This document shows, one piece after another, positions 43,437-51,151 of a stretch of 64,000 bases of DNA. Below the pieces are notes generated by a model. It searched no databases and was not told the DNA's origin. It saw only the letters and a program-made list of their open reading frames with translations. Numbering within the stretch: the stretch's first letter is position 1; each line of letters opens with the position of its first letter. Source of the DNA: Amphritea sp. (GTDB lineage: Bacteria > Pseudomonadota > Gammaproteobacteria > Pseudomonadales > Balneatricaceae). The DNA lies in contig NZ_JADGEW010000002.1 of assembly GCF_016744155.1 (NCBI RefSeq), positions 62,001-126,000 on the forward strand, in the 5' to 3' direction. Both the position numbers and the translations under genes were made by a program.

Positions 43437-43901
43437 TTATAGAGTCCAGGTTGGCAGGTACACGCGCAGAAACTCTCTAGATCCGTAGTAGATCAGTAGG
43501 GGGGTGATAAGCGACGTTGCAACGATAGGAACCCAGTTTCGGCCCCCGAGGAGGAGCGCGACAGAGATCATGATAAAGGGTGTTGCTACCATGAATCCGA
43601 CATAAGGCACTACGAGCCAATAGACAATAAATATCCCTATATAAATAAAGATACCGGAGAAACCATTTGTGATGATGACTTCCTGACCTTCGGGCTTGGA
43701 GCCTTGGGCTAGCTTTCTAAGGGACTGGATAGCGATTGTAGCCGCAAAGAGAATGATCAGGCCTGCTACGACACGAGGCAAAAACATAGATCCAAGGTCA
43801 CTTTCTGCACCGCCTTCAACGAGATTATCGTTGGTTAGAATGATCAAAGAAACGATGATAAGAAACGTTGATAAGCCGATGTCTATTATTCGTCTGTCCA
43901 T
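43437..43901 (-). CDS. tctB: TTT-family small membrane subunit (TctB)
   Basis: Small four-helix inner-membrane subunit of the tripartite tricarboxylate transporter, 154 residues. Hydrophobic segments: IIDIGLSTFLIIVSLIIL, VVAGLIILFAATIAIQ, GIFIYIGIFIVYWLVVPYVGF and MVATPFIMISVALLLGG-type C-terminal helices. AGGTAACACC precedes the ATG. It is the first gene of the transporter operon, upstream of tctA as in most TTT operons, and divergent from ridA. Confidence 0.88.
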   Translation of the reverse strand: MDRRIIDIGLSTFLIIVSLIILTNDNLVEGGAESDLGSMFLPRVVAGLIILFAATIAIQSLRKLAQGSKPEGQEVIITNGFSGIFIYIGIFIVYWLVVPYVGFMVATPFIMISVALLLGGRNWVPIVATSLITPLLIYYGSREFLRVYLPTWTL

Positions 43902-44593
43902 GGTGTTACCTGAATAGTTATTATTTTTATTGACCTTGGTGAACCGTTGAATAGTCGCTGTATAAGTCGTTTATGCTGTTGTGATAGCCAAACTTTCTAT
44001 GCAAAAGGTCACTAATGCATCCAGTGTAGTCAAATTAATAATAGAAGAATATTCTAAAAAATATTTGATTATATAAGTTTTTCTTATGTTATTTCCTGTG
44101 TGATGTGCGCCCCTTACCAGAGTGGGCATAGGTAAAAACCGAGCTGCTAAGGCTCCTTTGTTCCTAAAGTTGCCAGAGATAGCCTGTTACTGGGGAGGAG
44201 TAAAACGCTGCCGTCGATAAATATGAGTTGAAGCGACATGTTTTAGTTGAGGAGGGAAAATTAGAAATTGATCGACCTTGTAGGAGGGTCGATCATTCTA
44301 CTACCAGTTTAATTTGGTTGAAGAGATAGTTCTGTTTATTTTTGGTATTAGTGTGAAATCAGCGTCGGACGATAATGTTCTTAATATAAGAAAATCTGAT
44401 GATATGCTAAATATTATCGATTTGGAATTATGTAGTTTGACGTCAATACTAGCTGTAGTAAGGGCCATGTCTGAATCGTTTAAGGCAATTGGTCGACTAG
44501 AAAAATAAAAGAAGAGCCTGTCCTTGGGTAACTACGTGACTTTGGCTACCAGTTCAAATTATGAGCTGTGAACAACTAAAAAGTGAGTAAAAC
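43902..44593. other. 692-base divergent regulatory region between tctB and ridA
   Basis: AT-rich, without a convincing gene (a frame at 44314-44508 has a TTG start, no ribosome site and poor composition). It holds the LysR box at 44073-44087 and a hairpin TGATCGACC-N9-GGTCGATCA (44269-44295). Two short GGAGG stretches (44193-44197, 44251-44255) do not precede start codons. Promoters for both the transporter and the ridA operon should lie here. Confidence 0.5.
44073..44087. promoter_or_regulatory. LysR-type T-N11-A box in the tctB-ridA region
   Basis: ATAAG-TTTTT-CTTAT is a perfect 5-5-5 dyad with T and A 11 bases apart, about 170 bases upstream of tctB. It closely matches the dyad upstream of the LysR gene at the other end of the transporter operon. 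Confidence 0.6.
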
Positions 44594-44941
44594 ATGATCC
44601 TACGCCAACATTCTAATCAACGTATGAGTCAGCTGGTGAGCTTTGCTAACCTGGTCTGGACAGCAGGCCAGGTGGCGAAAGACCCATCCGAGGACATGGC
44701 TGGTCAGACCCGTCAGATTTTGGCACAGATCGATGCGCTCCTAACAGATGCCGGTACTGATAAAAGCAATCTGATCAGCGCGAACATCTGGGTTTCAGAT
44801 ATCCGCCAATTTGCTCAGATGAACGAGGTCTGGGATACCTGGGTTGATAGCGAAAATCCACCGGTTCGAGCTTGCGTGGAATCTCGTCTGGCACGACCTG
44901 AACTGTTGGTAGAGATTCAAGTAATCGCAGCTAAAGCTTAA
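44594..44941 (+). CDS. RidA/YjgF/YER057c/UK114-family protein (probable imine deaminase)
   Basis: A 115-residue cytoplasmic protein of the Rid family, which hydrolyses reactive enamine/imine intermediates to keto acids and ammonia. The family signature is visible at the C-terminus: PPVRACVESRLARPELLVEIQ with Arg92 and Glu107 at the active-site positions. It is the first gene of a plus-strand operon with a D-amino-acid dehydrogenase, whose imino-acid product a Rid protein would hydrolyse. This makes a pathway-specific Rid more likely than the housekeeping RidA. Confidence 0.9.
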   Translation: MILRQHSNQRMSQLVSFANLVWTAGQVAKDPSEDMAGQTRQILAQIDALLTDAGTDKSNLISANIWVSDIRQFAQMNEVWDTWVDSENPPVRACVESRLARPELLVEIQVIAAKA

Positions 44942-44952
44942 AAATTTAGAGG

Positions 44953-44970
44953 CGTGATGATCTCATCACG
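44953..44970 (+). promoter_or_regulatory. 18-bp palindrome between ridA and the dehydrogenase gene
   Basis: CGTGATGA-TC-TCATCACG is a perfect 8-bp dyad, ending eight bases before the downstream ATG, so it overlaps the region where a ribosome site would be. It may tune translation of the second gene or process the mRNA; a terminator is unlikely as no T run follows. Confidence 0.5.
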
Positions 44971-44978
44971 AAGTGAGT

Positions 44979-46220
44979 ATGGAAAGTAAACATATTGGAA
45001 TTTTAGGTGCCGGAATCGTTGGTCTATCAACCGCACTTTACTTGCAGAAAGCGGGTTACAAAGTGACGTTGATTGATAAAGAGGCTCCAGGAATGGGCGC
45101 GTCTTTCGGTAACGCGGGCTTATTTGCAGATTACGCTCGTTTGCCGTTTGCTAAGTTTGCAATGATGCGAAAAATGCCCGGGATGCTGCTGGATAAAACC
45201 AGCCCGCTCTCCATGCAAGGCAGCTATTTACCCTCATTGATACCCTATGGCTTGAAGTTTGTTAAAGCCTGCTTTCCAACAAAATACGTACAAGGTAAGG
45301 CGGCACTTAAATCGCTGCAAGAGCATACACGACTCACTAATCAAGAACTATTGGATCTCACTGATGCTCAGGGACTGATTAGATCCGAGGGTTGTTTAGG
45401 GCTTTTTGCAACAGAAGATGGTTTTGCCACCGCCCAAAGTGGCGATCTGCAGGAACGCAGAGAGCAAGGTGTCAATCTCAAATTTCTTAATGCCCGTCAG
45501 GTTCATGACCTAGAACCGGATTTAGCCGACTTTCATGCGGGTGGCGTTTTTTACCCTGATACTCGCTTCACGATAAGCCCGATTGAATTAAGCCGACGTT
45601 ACGCGCTCTACTTCACCAACAACGGTGGGAAGATACTACAGGATGAAGTACAAACAGTGTTGCCTAACGATAATGAAGTGTTGGTAAATCTAAGTGACAG
45701 CACCGCCAAATTTGACCAAGTTGTGATCTGTACAGGTTTCGCATCTAAAGAGATTCTGGCAACTCTGGGGGTAAAAGTCCCAATGGTAAGTGAGCGTGGT
45801 TACCACCTAACACTGGATACCGGTGCTAAATCACTCAGCCGCCCAGTAGGATGGTTGGATAAAGCGGTTTTCCTTACCCCGATGGAAGACGGTATGCGCT
45901 TGGCAGGAACGGCGGAATTTGCATTCGCTGATGCCCCACCAAATCCGCAATGTGCCGACGAGATGCTGAAACACGCGAAGGTGATGCTGGGTAATAATCT
46001 ATCGATCAAATCGTCCTGGGTAGGCAGTCGTCCATCGACGCCAGATTCACTTCCGGTTATAGGTGCACTGGAGCAACACCCACGAGTGAAAGTGGGTTTT
46101 GGTCATGGCCATCTAGGGCTAACCTTCGCAGCAATAACCGGCAAACTAATTACAGAAAGCATACAGGGGCAGGCATCAACGGTAGATCTGAAGCCATTCG
46201 CCGCCGCTCGCTTTAACTGA
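44979..46220 (+). CDS. DadA-like FAD-dependent D-amino-acid dehydrogenase
   Basis: A 413-residue flavoprotein of the DAO superfamily, oxidatively deaminating D-amino acids at the membrane and feeding electrons to the quinone pool. Seen: N-terminal FAD motif IGILGAGIVGLSTALYLQKAG, ASFGNAGLF (DadA: SxxNAG), SERGYHLTLDTG, RLAGTAEF and the terminal GFGHGHLGLTFAAITGKLI. I start it at the ATG at 44979; a GTG six bases earlier is also possible. Linked to ridA and a racemase-family gene. Other options in the superfamily, such as glycine or hydroxyproline oxidases, cannot be excluded. Confidence 0.87.
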   Translation: MESKHIGILGAGIVGLSTALYLQKAGYKVTLIDKEAPGMGASFGNAGLFADYARLPFAKFAMMRKMPGMLLDKTSPLSMQGSYLPSLIPYGLKFVKACFPTKYVQGKAALKSLQEHTRLTNQELLDLTDAQGLIRSEGCLGLFATEDGFATAQSGDLQERREQGVNLKFLNARQVHDLEPDLADFHAGGVFYPDTRFTISPIELSRRYALYFTNNGGKILQDEVQTVLPNDNEVLVNLSDSTAKFDQVVICTGFASKEILATLGVKVPMVSERGYHLTLDTGAKSLSRPVGWLDKAVFLTPMEDGMRLAGTAEFAFADAPPNPQCADEMLKHAKVMLGNNLSIKSSWVGSRPSTPDSLPVIGALEQHPRVKVGFGHGHLGLTFAAITGKLITESIQGQASTVDLKPFAAARFN

Positions 46221-46232
46221 GAGAATATTTAA

Positions 46233-46949
46233 ATGATTATTAAAGGTGGTATCAATGTATGTGGGCTCACCATGGGCGTTATCTCCCTGGAGTCTTACTT
46301 TCCCAAACCTGCTGGCCACATCAAACACCCAGGCAGCTTTGACTTTCCAATTTTGTACAAAACAGTAAAAGGCGCCACCATCGACCGCCTGATCGGTGAG
46401 CGTGATCCTGAATTGCTGAAGCCGTTTATCGAAGCGGCTCAAGAACTGGAACGTGAAGGTGTAAAAGCGATTACCGGCAGCTGTGGCTTTCTGGCACTAC
46501 ACCAGAAAGAGATCGCTGATGCGGTCGACGTTCCGGTATTCATGTCCAGCCTGATTCAGGTACCGTTGGTTTCTCGCTTCTTGAAGCGTGACCAGAAAGT
46601 TGGCGTAGTTGTAGCCAACAGTGACGCCCTGAGCGAAGACCATCTAAAGGGTGTAGGCATCACAGACGAAGCTATTATGGTTGCCGGTATGCAGCACCAG
46701 AAACAGTTTTCTGAAGTGATTCTGCATGGAAATACTGATGATTTAGATATGGATCTATTTGAAGAGGAGTTGAGCTCGGTGATCCAGAGCATGTTGGATG
46801 AAAGCCCTGAAGTGGGGGCTATCGTTCTTGAATGTACTGATTTATCGCACTTTGCTCCGATACTGCAGCAGCGATTTGGTTTGCCGATATTTGACCTCAG
46901 CAGCCTGACCCGTATGGTGGCTGCGGCGGTGGATCGCCAAATTGCTTGA
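46233..46949 (+). CDS. Asp/Glu-racemase-family protein
   Basis: A 238-residue cytoplasmic protein of the aspartate/glutamate racemase superfamily. Both catalytic cysteines are present: Cys84 in TGSCGFLAL and Cys201 in LECTDLSHF, typical of cofactor-free racemases that deprotonate and reprotonate the alpha carbon. The N-terminus has GGINVCGLTMGVISLESYF in place of the usual GGMGP-type loop, so it is not a standard MurI or aspartate racemase; hydantoin racemase or maleate isomerase-like members are alternatives. It starts 12 bases after the dehydrogenase, so racemisation of an L-amino acid to the D form, then oxidation, is the simplest reading. Confidence 0.85.
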   Translation: MIIKGGINVCGLTMGVISLESYFPKPAGHIKHPGSFDFPILYKTVKGATIDRLIGERDPELLKPFIEAAQELEREGVKAITGSCGFLALHQKEIADAVDVPVFMSSLIQVPLVSRFLKRDQKVGVVVANSDALSEDHLKGVGITDEAIMVAGMQHQKQFSEVILHGNTDDLDMDLFEEELSSVIQSMLDESPEVGAIVLECTDLSHFAPILQQRFGLPIFDLSSLTRMVAAAVDRQIA

Positions 46950-46993
46950 TACAAGCCTTTTGCTTCAATCAAGTTCTTGATAGCACTATTATG

Positions 46994-47028
46994 GCTGATT
47001 TAGACTGAGTTCTGAGTCAGCTTTTTTT
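46994..47028 (+). terminator. Probable terminator of the ridA operon
   Basis: GCTGA (46994-46998) can pair with TCAGC (47017-47021), or GACT with AGTC inside it, followed by seven T. The stem is weak, but the position after the operon's last gene fits. Confidence 0.55.
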
Positions 47029-47178
47029 ATCGGAATATTGCCCATAGTTTAATTATCAATGAGAAATCAGTGGGTCTTGTTGGTTCTTCATAAATTCTGA
47101 ATTGATCCAATTTGTTGCATGTGTTTATGCCGTGCTTACCTTTTTTGTAATGTTGTCATTTATAGTTGTAATCCAAAT

Positions 47179-48093
47179 ATGCGACGATTCAATCTTCCCC
47201 AAAATGGCCTGTTCTGGACCACCGCTGCCTATATCGTCTGGGGACTAACGCCGCTCTTTTATCAGCACTTGCGCGGAGTGGAGGCATTGGAGATTTTTGC
47301 CGTGCGCGTACTTTGTTCTGTGCCCCTTATGCTGGTGTTACTTTGGGTGACAGCTACTCCGTTTCGTGTTCTCAAAATGTTGATGGTACCGCGAACTTTT
47401 TTCTGGTTGCTCCTTTCTACCGCTTGTATTTCTATTAGTTGGTATCTGAATACTTGGGGTGCCACCAACGGTCAGGTATTAATGGTCAGTCTGGCGTACT
47501 TTCTCACGCCGCTTATAAGCATTTTGATCGGTGTTATTTATCTTCGTGAGCGGCTGACGCCATTACAGTGGGTGGCATTGGTGCTCTGCTCACTTGGCTT
47601 TTTATACGCTTGTATGAGCCTGGAGAGCTTTCCATGGCTGACCATCGGTATTGCATGTGCGTTTGGTTGTTATGGCGTGATCAAGAAGCAGGTAAGGATA
47701 GATACTCTCAACGGATTAACCGCTGAAACACTGTTGATGGTGCCTTTCGCTTTGTTCTATCTGGCCAGTATGGCGGGGCAGACCCATTGGGAATCTGGAG
47801 CCGATAATATACGTCTGTTGTTGGTTCTGACTGCCCCGATGACTCTTGTGCCACTGGGCCTGTTCGCTTTTGGAGTGGCGCGAATTAATAATCTATCTAC
47901 CATCGCGGTACTGCAATATATCGAACCGACTCTGTACTTTCTACTAGCTGTTTTTGTATTTGGTGAAGCAATGGATATGGAACGCCTGACAACATTTGTG
48001 CTGGTATGGGCGGGCTTTATTGTCTTTTCTATCGATGCGATTCGCCGTGCTAAATTAGCGAAGGTTATTGGGCCAGAGAAACGGGATATCTGA
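47179..48093 (+). CDS. rarD: RarD-like DMT-superfamily (EamA) permease
   Basis: Inner-membrane transporter of 304 residues with about ten hydrophobic segments. The N-terminus FWTTAAYIVWGLTPLFYQHLRGVEALEIFAVRVLCSVPLML is typical of RarD, and PLISILIGVIYLRERLTPLQWVALVL closes the first half. I prefer the ATG at 47179, which puts the protein at RarD length; an ATG at 47119 would add 20 residues, and neither has a clear ribosome site. RarD proteins were linked to chloramphenicol sensitivity in Pseudomonas, but their substrate is not known. Confidence 0.85.
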   Translation: MRRFNLPQNGLFWTTAAYIVWGLTPLFYQHLRGVEALEIFAVRVLCSVPLMLVLLWVTATPFRVLKMLMVPRTFFWLLLSTACISISWYLNTWGATNGQVLMVSLAYFLTPLISILIGVIYLRERLTPLQWVALVLCSLGFLYACMSLESFPWLTIGIACAFGCYGVIKKQVRIDTLNGLTAETLLMVPFALFYLASMAGQTHWESGADNIRLLLVLTAPMTLVPLGLFAFGVARINNLSTIAVLQYIEPTLYFLLAVFVFGEAMDMERLTTFVLVWAGFIVFSIDAIRRAKLAKVIGPEKRDI

Positions 48094-48420
48094 TGCTTAA
48101 TTCGATTAAGGGTCTCGAATTAATCAGAAACTCTCTTCCAGGTTAGCTAAAAGAGTGGTTTTTATCCCAGAAAGCCTATCAATAAAAGCTGTTCATAGTG
48201 TGCTATGGCTCACTTGGAAGATTGAAGTAAATCAGTTGATTGAGTCTTCAGGGGTATTGTTCTCATCGCAAGGGGACGGTCCTGAACCTATCCCTGGTTA
48301 ATCGACAAGCCTTAGTTCATCCCGTTTCCCTAAGTTTTCGAGTTATATTTTTGCTTTTTGTTGAACCACCGACTGTACTTTAAGTGTTAGATCTTCTTTT
48401 GAAGGCCTTAAGGAGTGTTT
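48094..48420 (+). other. 327-base intergenic stretch with one hairpin
   Basis: TTAATTCGA (48097-48105) and TCGAATTAA (48115-48123) form a perfect 9-bp stem with a 9-base loop just after the rarD stop, without a T run. The rest should hold the promoter of the L,D-transpeptidase; AAGGAG (48410-48415) is its ribosome site. No gene is seen. Confidence 0.5.
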
Positions 48421-49671
48421 ATGGTTCAGCGATTACTCCTCTGTATTTGTTTAGGTTTTAACTCTATTGCTCTTGCAGTGGAACATCCTGTTATTTTCTC
48501 TGCTCTGGTTAATCCGGATAGCAGGGAGCTCAGTCTGCCATTCCAGACCTATACTGACCTACCTGAAGCCCAGCTGTTCTATCAACGGCTCAATCTGCAA
48601 GGACACTGGCCGATACTCGAAAAAACCCCTCTACTACGCCTGGGTGATCGTCATCAGCAGACTAAAATTTTGCGCCATCAGTTATTTTTACTCGGAGACT
48701 ATCCCCGCCGCACACTGATTACCCGAGACCGTAACCTTTTTGATAGCGATTTGAGTGAGGCGTTGAAACGGTTTCAGTTTCGTCATGGTGCTAAGGTCGA
48801 TGGTATTCTTGGGCCCGAGAGTCGGGGCATGTTAAATGTATCTCCAGCTGTCAGGCTGGGACAGTTACAGCTCAATCAAATTCGTAACCAACAGTTCCAA
48901 AGCCAGCTTTCTGGCCAGAACGGAGAGCGCTATATTCAGGTTAATATTCCCGAATTTCGTTTGCGTCTGGTTGATGGCGATGAAAACCTGTTGCAGATGA
49001 AAACTATCGTTGGTCGCAAAAAAAGGAAAACACCGGTGTTTTTCACCGAGATTAAGGCGCTGGTGCTGAACCCTTCATGGACGGTTCCAAAGAGTATTGC
49101 CTACAAAGACATTATTCCGGACTGGCAGCAGAATCCTAATCACCTTTCTCGTAGTAAACTGCAGGTAGTAAACGGATGGGGAAATAATCGTCAGCGGGTA
49201 CCTGAGACTGAAGTTGACCCGCAACAGATGTATCTAGGGCGTAACTACAACTACTTTTGGAAGGCGCCAGGGGCGGATAATCCACTGGGACGGATAAAGT
49301 TTATGTCCCGTAGTCGGTACGCGATCTATCTGCATGACACCTCAGCTCCGAGACTGTTTGATAATCCACGACGAGATTTTAGTTCCGGTTGTATTCGTGT
49401 GGAGCGGGCCCAGGATTTAGCCCAAATGTTGTTGCAGCTGGATAGCCCAGAGCAGCAATCGCTATTGGAGAAGGGGCTGTCTATTGATGAAACTGGGGAG
49501 ATTCATCTTCGTCAGCCGGTGCCTGTGTATATGACTTATTGGACCGCTTGGGTCGATCGAAAAGGGCTGCTTAACTTCCGTAATGATATTTATAATCGGG
49601 ATGGTTGGGAGATGAGCCAGTTCTTAAGTAGTGCCCAAGTTGAGCAAGGAATACTAAAAACTGCTGATTAA
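48421..49671 (+). CDS. LdtD (YcbB)-like L,D-transpeptidase
   Basis: Periplasmic peptidoglycan cross-linking enzyme (YkuD fold), forming 3-3 links. 416 residues from the ATG at 48421, which has AGGAG five bases upstream; a GTG at 48415 overlaps that site. A signal peptide leads (MVQRLLLCICLGFNSIALAV). A peptidoglycan-binding unit follows (DLSEALKRFQFRHGAKVDGILGPES), then the catalytic region with His305 in LHDT and Cys324 in FSSGCIRV, the H-x18-C-x-R arrangement. It is shorter than E. coli LdtD (615 residues) but is followed by a mepK homologue exactly as ycbB is by ycbK. Deviates from the common SHGC motif, reading SSGC, as LdtD does. Confidence 0.9.
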   Translation: MVQRLLLCICLGFNSIALAVEHPVIFSALVNPDSRELSLPFQTYTDLPEAQLFYQRLNLQGHWPILEKTPLLRLGDRHQQTKILRHQLFLLGDYPRRTLITRDRNLFDSDLSEALKRFQFRHGAKVDGILGPESRGMLNVSPAVRLGQLQLNQIRNQQFQSQLSGQNGERYIQVNIPEFRLRLVDGDENLLQMKTIVGRKKRKTPVFFTEIKALVLNPSWTVPKSIAYKDIIPDWQQNPNHLSRSKLQVVNGWGNNRQRVPETEVDPQQMYLGRNYNYFWKAPGADNPLGRIKFMSRSRYAIYLHDTSAPRLFDNPRRDFSSGCIRVERAQDLAQMLLQLDSPEQQSLLEKGLSIDETGEIHLRQPVPVYMTYWTAWVDRKGLLNFRNDIYNRDGWEMSQFLSSAQVEQGILKTAD

Positions 49672-49744
49672 ATTCTGTACAGAGGGGAGGTTGTAACGGA
49701 TAATGGCTGACCAAATTTTGAACAGCTAGGTTTATTCTCTGACA

Positions 49745-50320
49745 ATGACAAAATTACGACATCCGCGCAGGCAGTTTTTGCGCAATTTTGGGCTGCTTTC
49801 AGCCGGTGCCGCTCTCTCTCCGAAAGCTTTTGCCAGTACTATTCCTTCACATAAAGCACTGAGTCTCCCTGCTGAGATGTCTTTGGCATTTAATAACCTG
49901 CATACAGGTGAGACCCTGAACACTACATTTTTCTGTGAGGGAGAGTTTGTTACCGATAGCCTGCAGGCGATCAGTTATCTGTTGCGGGATCATCGTAACG
50001 ACCAGGTTGGCGAGATGAGTCCTCAGCTGATGGTGTTGCTACATAATCTTCAACGCAGGATGGAGGTGAATAAGCCCTTTGAAGTTATCTCTGGCTACCG
50101 GTCTCCTGAAACCAATGCGATGCTAAGTCAGAAAAGCAGAAAGGTAGCGAAGAAGAGTCTGCATATGCAGGGTAAAGCGATCGATGTAAGGATGCCAGGA
50201 ATCTCACTGACTGATCTTCACCGGGCCGCGCGGAATGAGAAACAGGGTGGTGTGGGGTTATATAGCCGTAGTAGTTTTGTACATATAGATACCGGCAGGC
50301 CCAGGTCTTGGGGTAGCTAA
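49745..50320 (+). CDS. mepK: MepK (YcbK, DUF882)-like peptidoglycan endopeptidase
   Basis: Periplasmic zinc peptidase of the M15 type, 191 residues, cleaving 3-3 cross-links in peptidoglycan. A twin-arginine signal (HPRRQFLRNFGLLSAGAAL) leads, as in E. coli YcbK. The metal site is seen: VISGYRSPETN, SLHMQGKAIDVRMPG (His and Asp) and SFVHIDTGRPRSWG (second His). It lies 73 bases after the L,D-transpeptidase gene in the order of the E. coli ycbB-ycbK pair, so one enzyme makes and the other cuts the same type of link. Confidence 0.9.
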   Translation: MTKLRHPRRQFLRNFGLLSAGAALSPKAFASTIPSHKALSLPAEMSLAFNNLHTGETLNTTFFCEGEFVTDSLQAISYLLRDHRNDQVGEMSPQLMVLLHNLQRRMEVNKPFEVISGYRSPETNAMLSQKSRKVAKKSLHMQGKAIDVRMPGISLTDLHRAARNEKQGGVGLYSRSSFVHIDTGRPRSWGS

Positions 50321-50605
50321 AGTCTTTAGAACGTCAGAAGATCGAAAACAAAGGAGTCGGCATTCCCTGCCTACAGGCTAGTTTATATTGCCGCTGATAT
50401 TGTATCTAATGCTTTTTAATATCCTCTGCGTAAAGTGTCTTTTTGGACACTTTGCCTGCCTTATTCCTTATTAAGTCTCGTTTCAGCAACTTTACAAAGA
50501 TGAATTTACATCTGTGCATCTCTATTCATTAGAGAAACTTAGTCCGCTATATACGGGTAAGAGGATAGATATAATTATTGGTGAGACTGTAGAACCGGTC
50601 TCAAT
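50321..50605. other. Intergenic stretch with two hairpins after mepK
   Basis: AAAGTGTC-TTTTTG-GACACTTT (50432-50453) is a perfect 8-bp stem, and GAGAC..GTCTC (50583-50602) a smaller one. Neither has a T run on the plus strand. No convincing gene until the small open frame at 50606. Confidence 0.5.
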
Positions 50606-50758
50606 GTGGCGAAACTGGCGACTGATCAAGCTGTGCCAGCAAGTTTTGTAGACGATATTGAGGGAGATCTGAGGTTGGCTCTGCGATTGAGTCAGCCAGT
50701 AATAAATGATGGTTTAAAGCTTAAGTTTCAATATCGCTTATTCTACGATAATGCGTAG
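50606..50758 (+). CDS. Possible small protein of 50 residues
   Basis: An open frame from GTG 50606 to TAG 50758 with natural-looking composition, beginning MAKLATDQAVPASFVDDIEG and ending LKLKFQYRLFYDNA. It is not a shadow of another gene except for its last 21 bases, which overlap the end of the convergent gene at 50738. There is no clear ribosome site. I do not recognise a family; it may be a real small protein or the relic of a longer one. Confidence 0.35.
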   Translation: MAKLATDQAVPASFVDDIEGDLRLALRLSQPVINDGLKLKFQYRLFYDNA

Positions 50759-51055
50759 AGGCTCACCGAAATCGTCGTATATCACTTTTTTGCGCTGACG
50801 GGTTGTCTTTTGTGCCGCCACCGCTCTTTGAGTTCGCTCGGATTTACGTGCATCAATCTGAGCAAGTACACCATTCAGAGGGGTACGCTCTTGACGCTGA
50901 GGGTTAAGAATAAATCCAGCGTTACGGTATGAGCCGTTTACCAAGCCTGTTGCACCGGTTTCAACTTCAGCTACTGCTCCACCCTTCTTCAAGAAGGCTT
51001 GGGTTTCCTGCTGTAATTGTTGACGCAATTCTGCTTTGGTTTGACGCTTAATCAT
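50738..51055 (-). CDS. Small basic protein of unknown function
   Basis: A 105-residue product starting at the ATG at 51055 (a TTG at 51082 is in frame but less likely). It is basic and polar, rich in Arg, Lys and Gln, with no membrane segment: MIKRQTKAELRQQLQQETQAF, a Gly-rich middle (GATGLVNGSYRNAGF), then RTPLNGVLAQIDARKSERTQ and RQRKKVIYDDFGEPLRIIVE. I do not recognise the family; nucleic-acid binding is a guess from charge. It lies downstream of the P-type ATPase gene on the same strand and might be co-transcribed. Confidence 0.7.
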   Translation of the reverse strand: MIKRQTKAELRQQLQQETQAFLKKGGAVAEVETGATGLVNGSYRNAGFILNPQRQERTPLNGVLAQIDARKSERTQRAVAAQKTTRQRKKVIYDDFGEPLRIIVE

Positions 51056-51151
51056 TTCCGATATCCCAGAGTTGTATAACAAACGACCAATTATGCACTA
51101 TTTGATGTGTGATTTGGAGAATATCGTGCGTATTTTGTGTTTAGTATCGCT

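Noticed and set aside
44269-44295. TGATCGACC-N9-GGTCGATCA as a terminator
   Set aside because: No T run and no gene ends nearby; noted only as a hairpin within the regulatory region.
44314-44508. 64-residue plus-strand frame in the tctB-ridA region
   Set aside because: TTG start, no ribosome site, no recognisable features; the region is better explained as a divergent promoter region.
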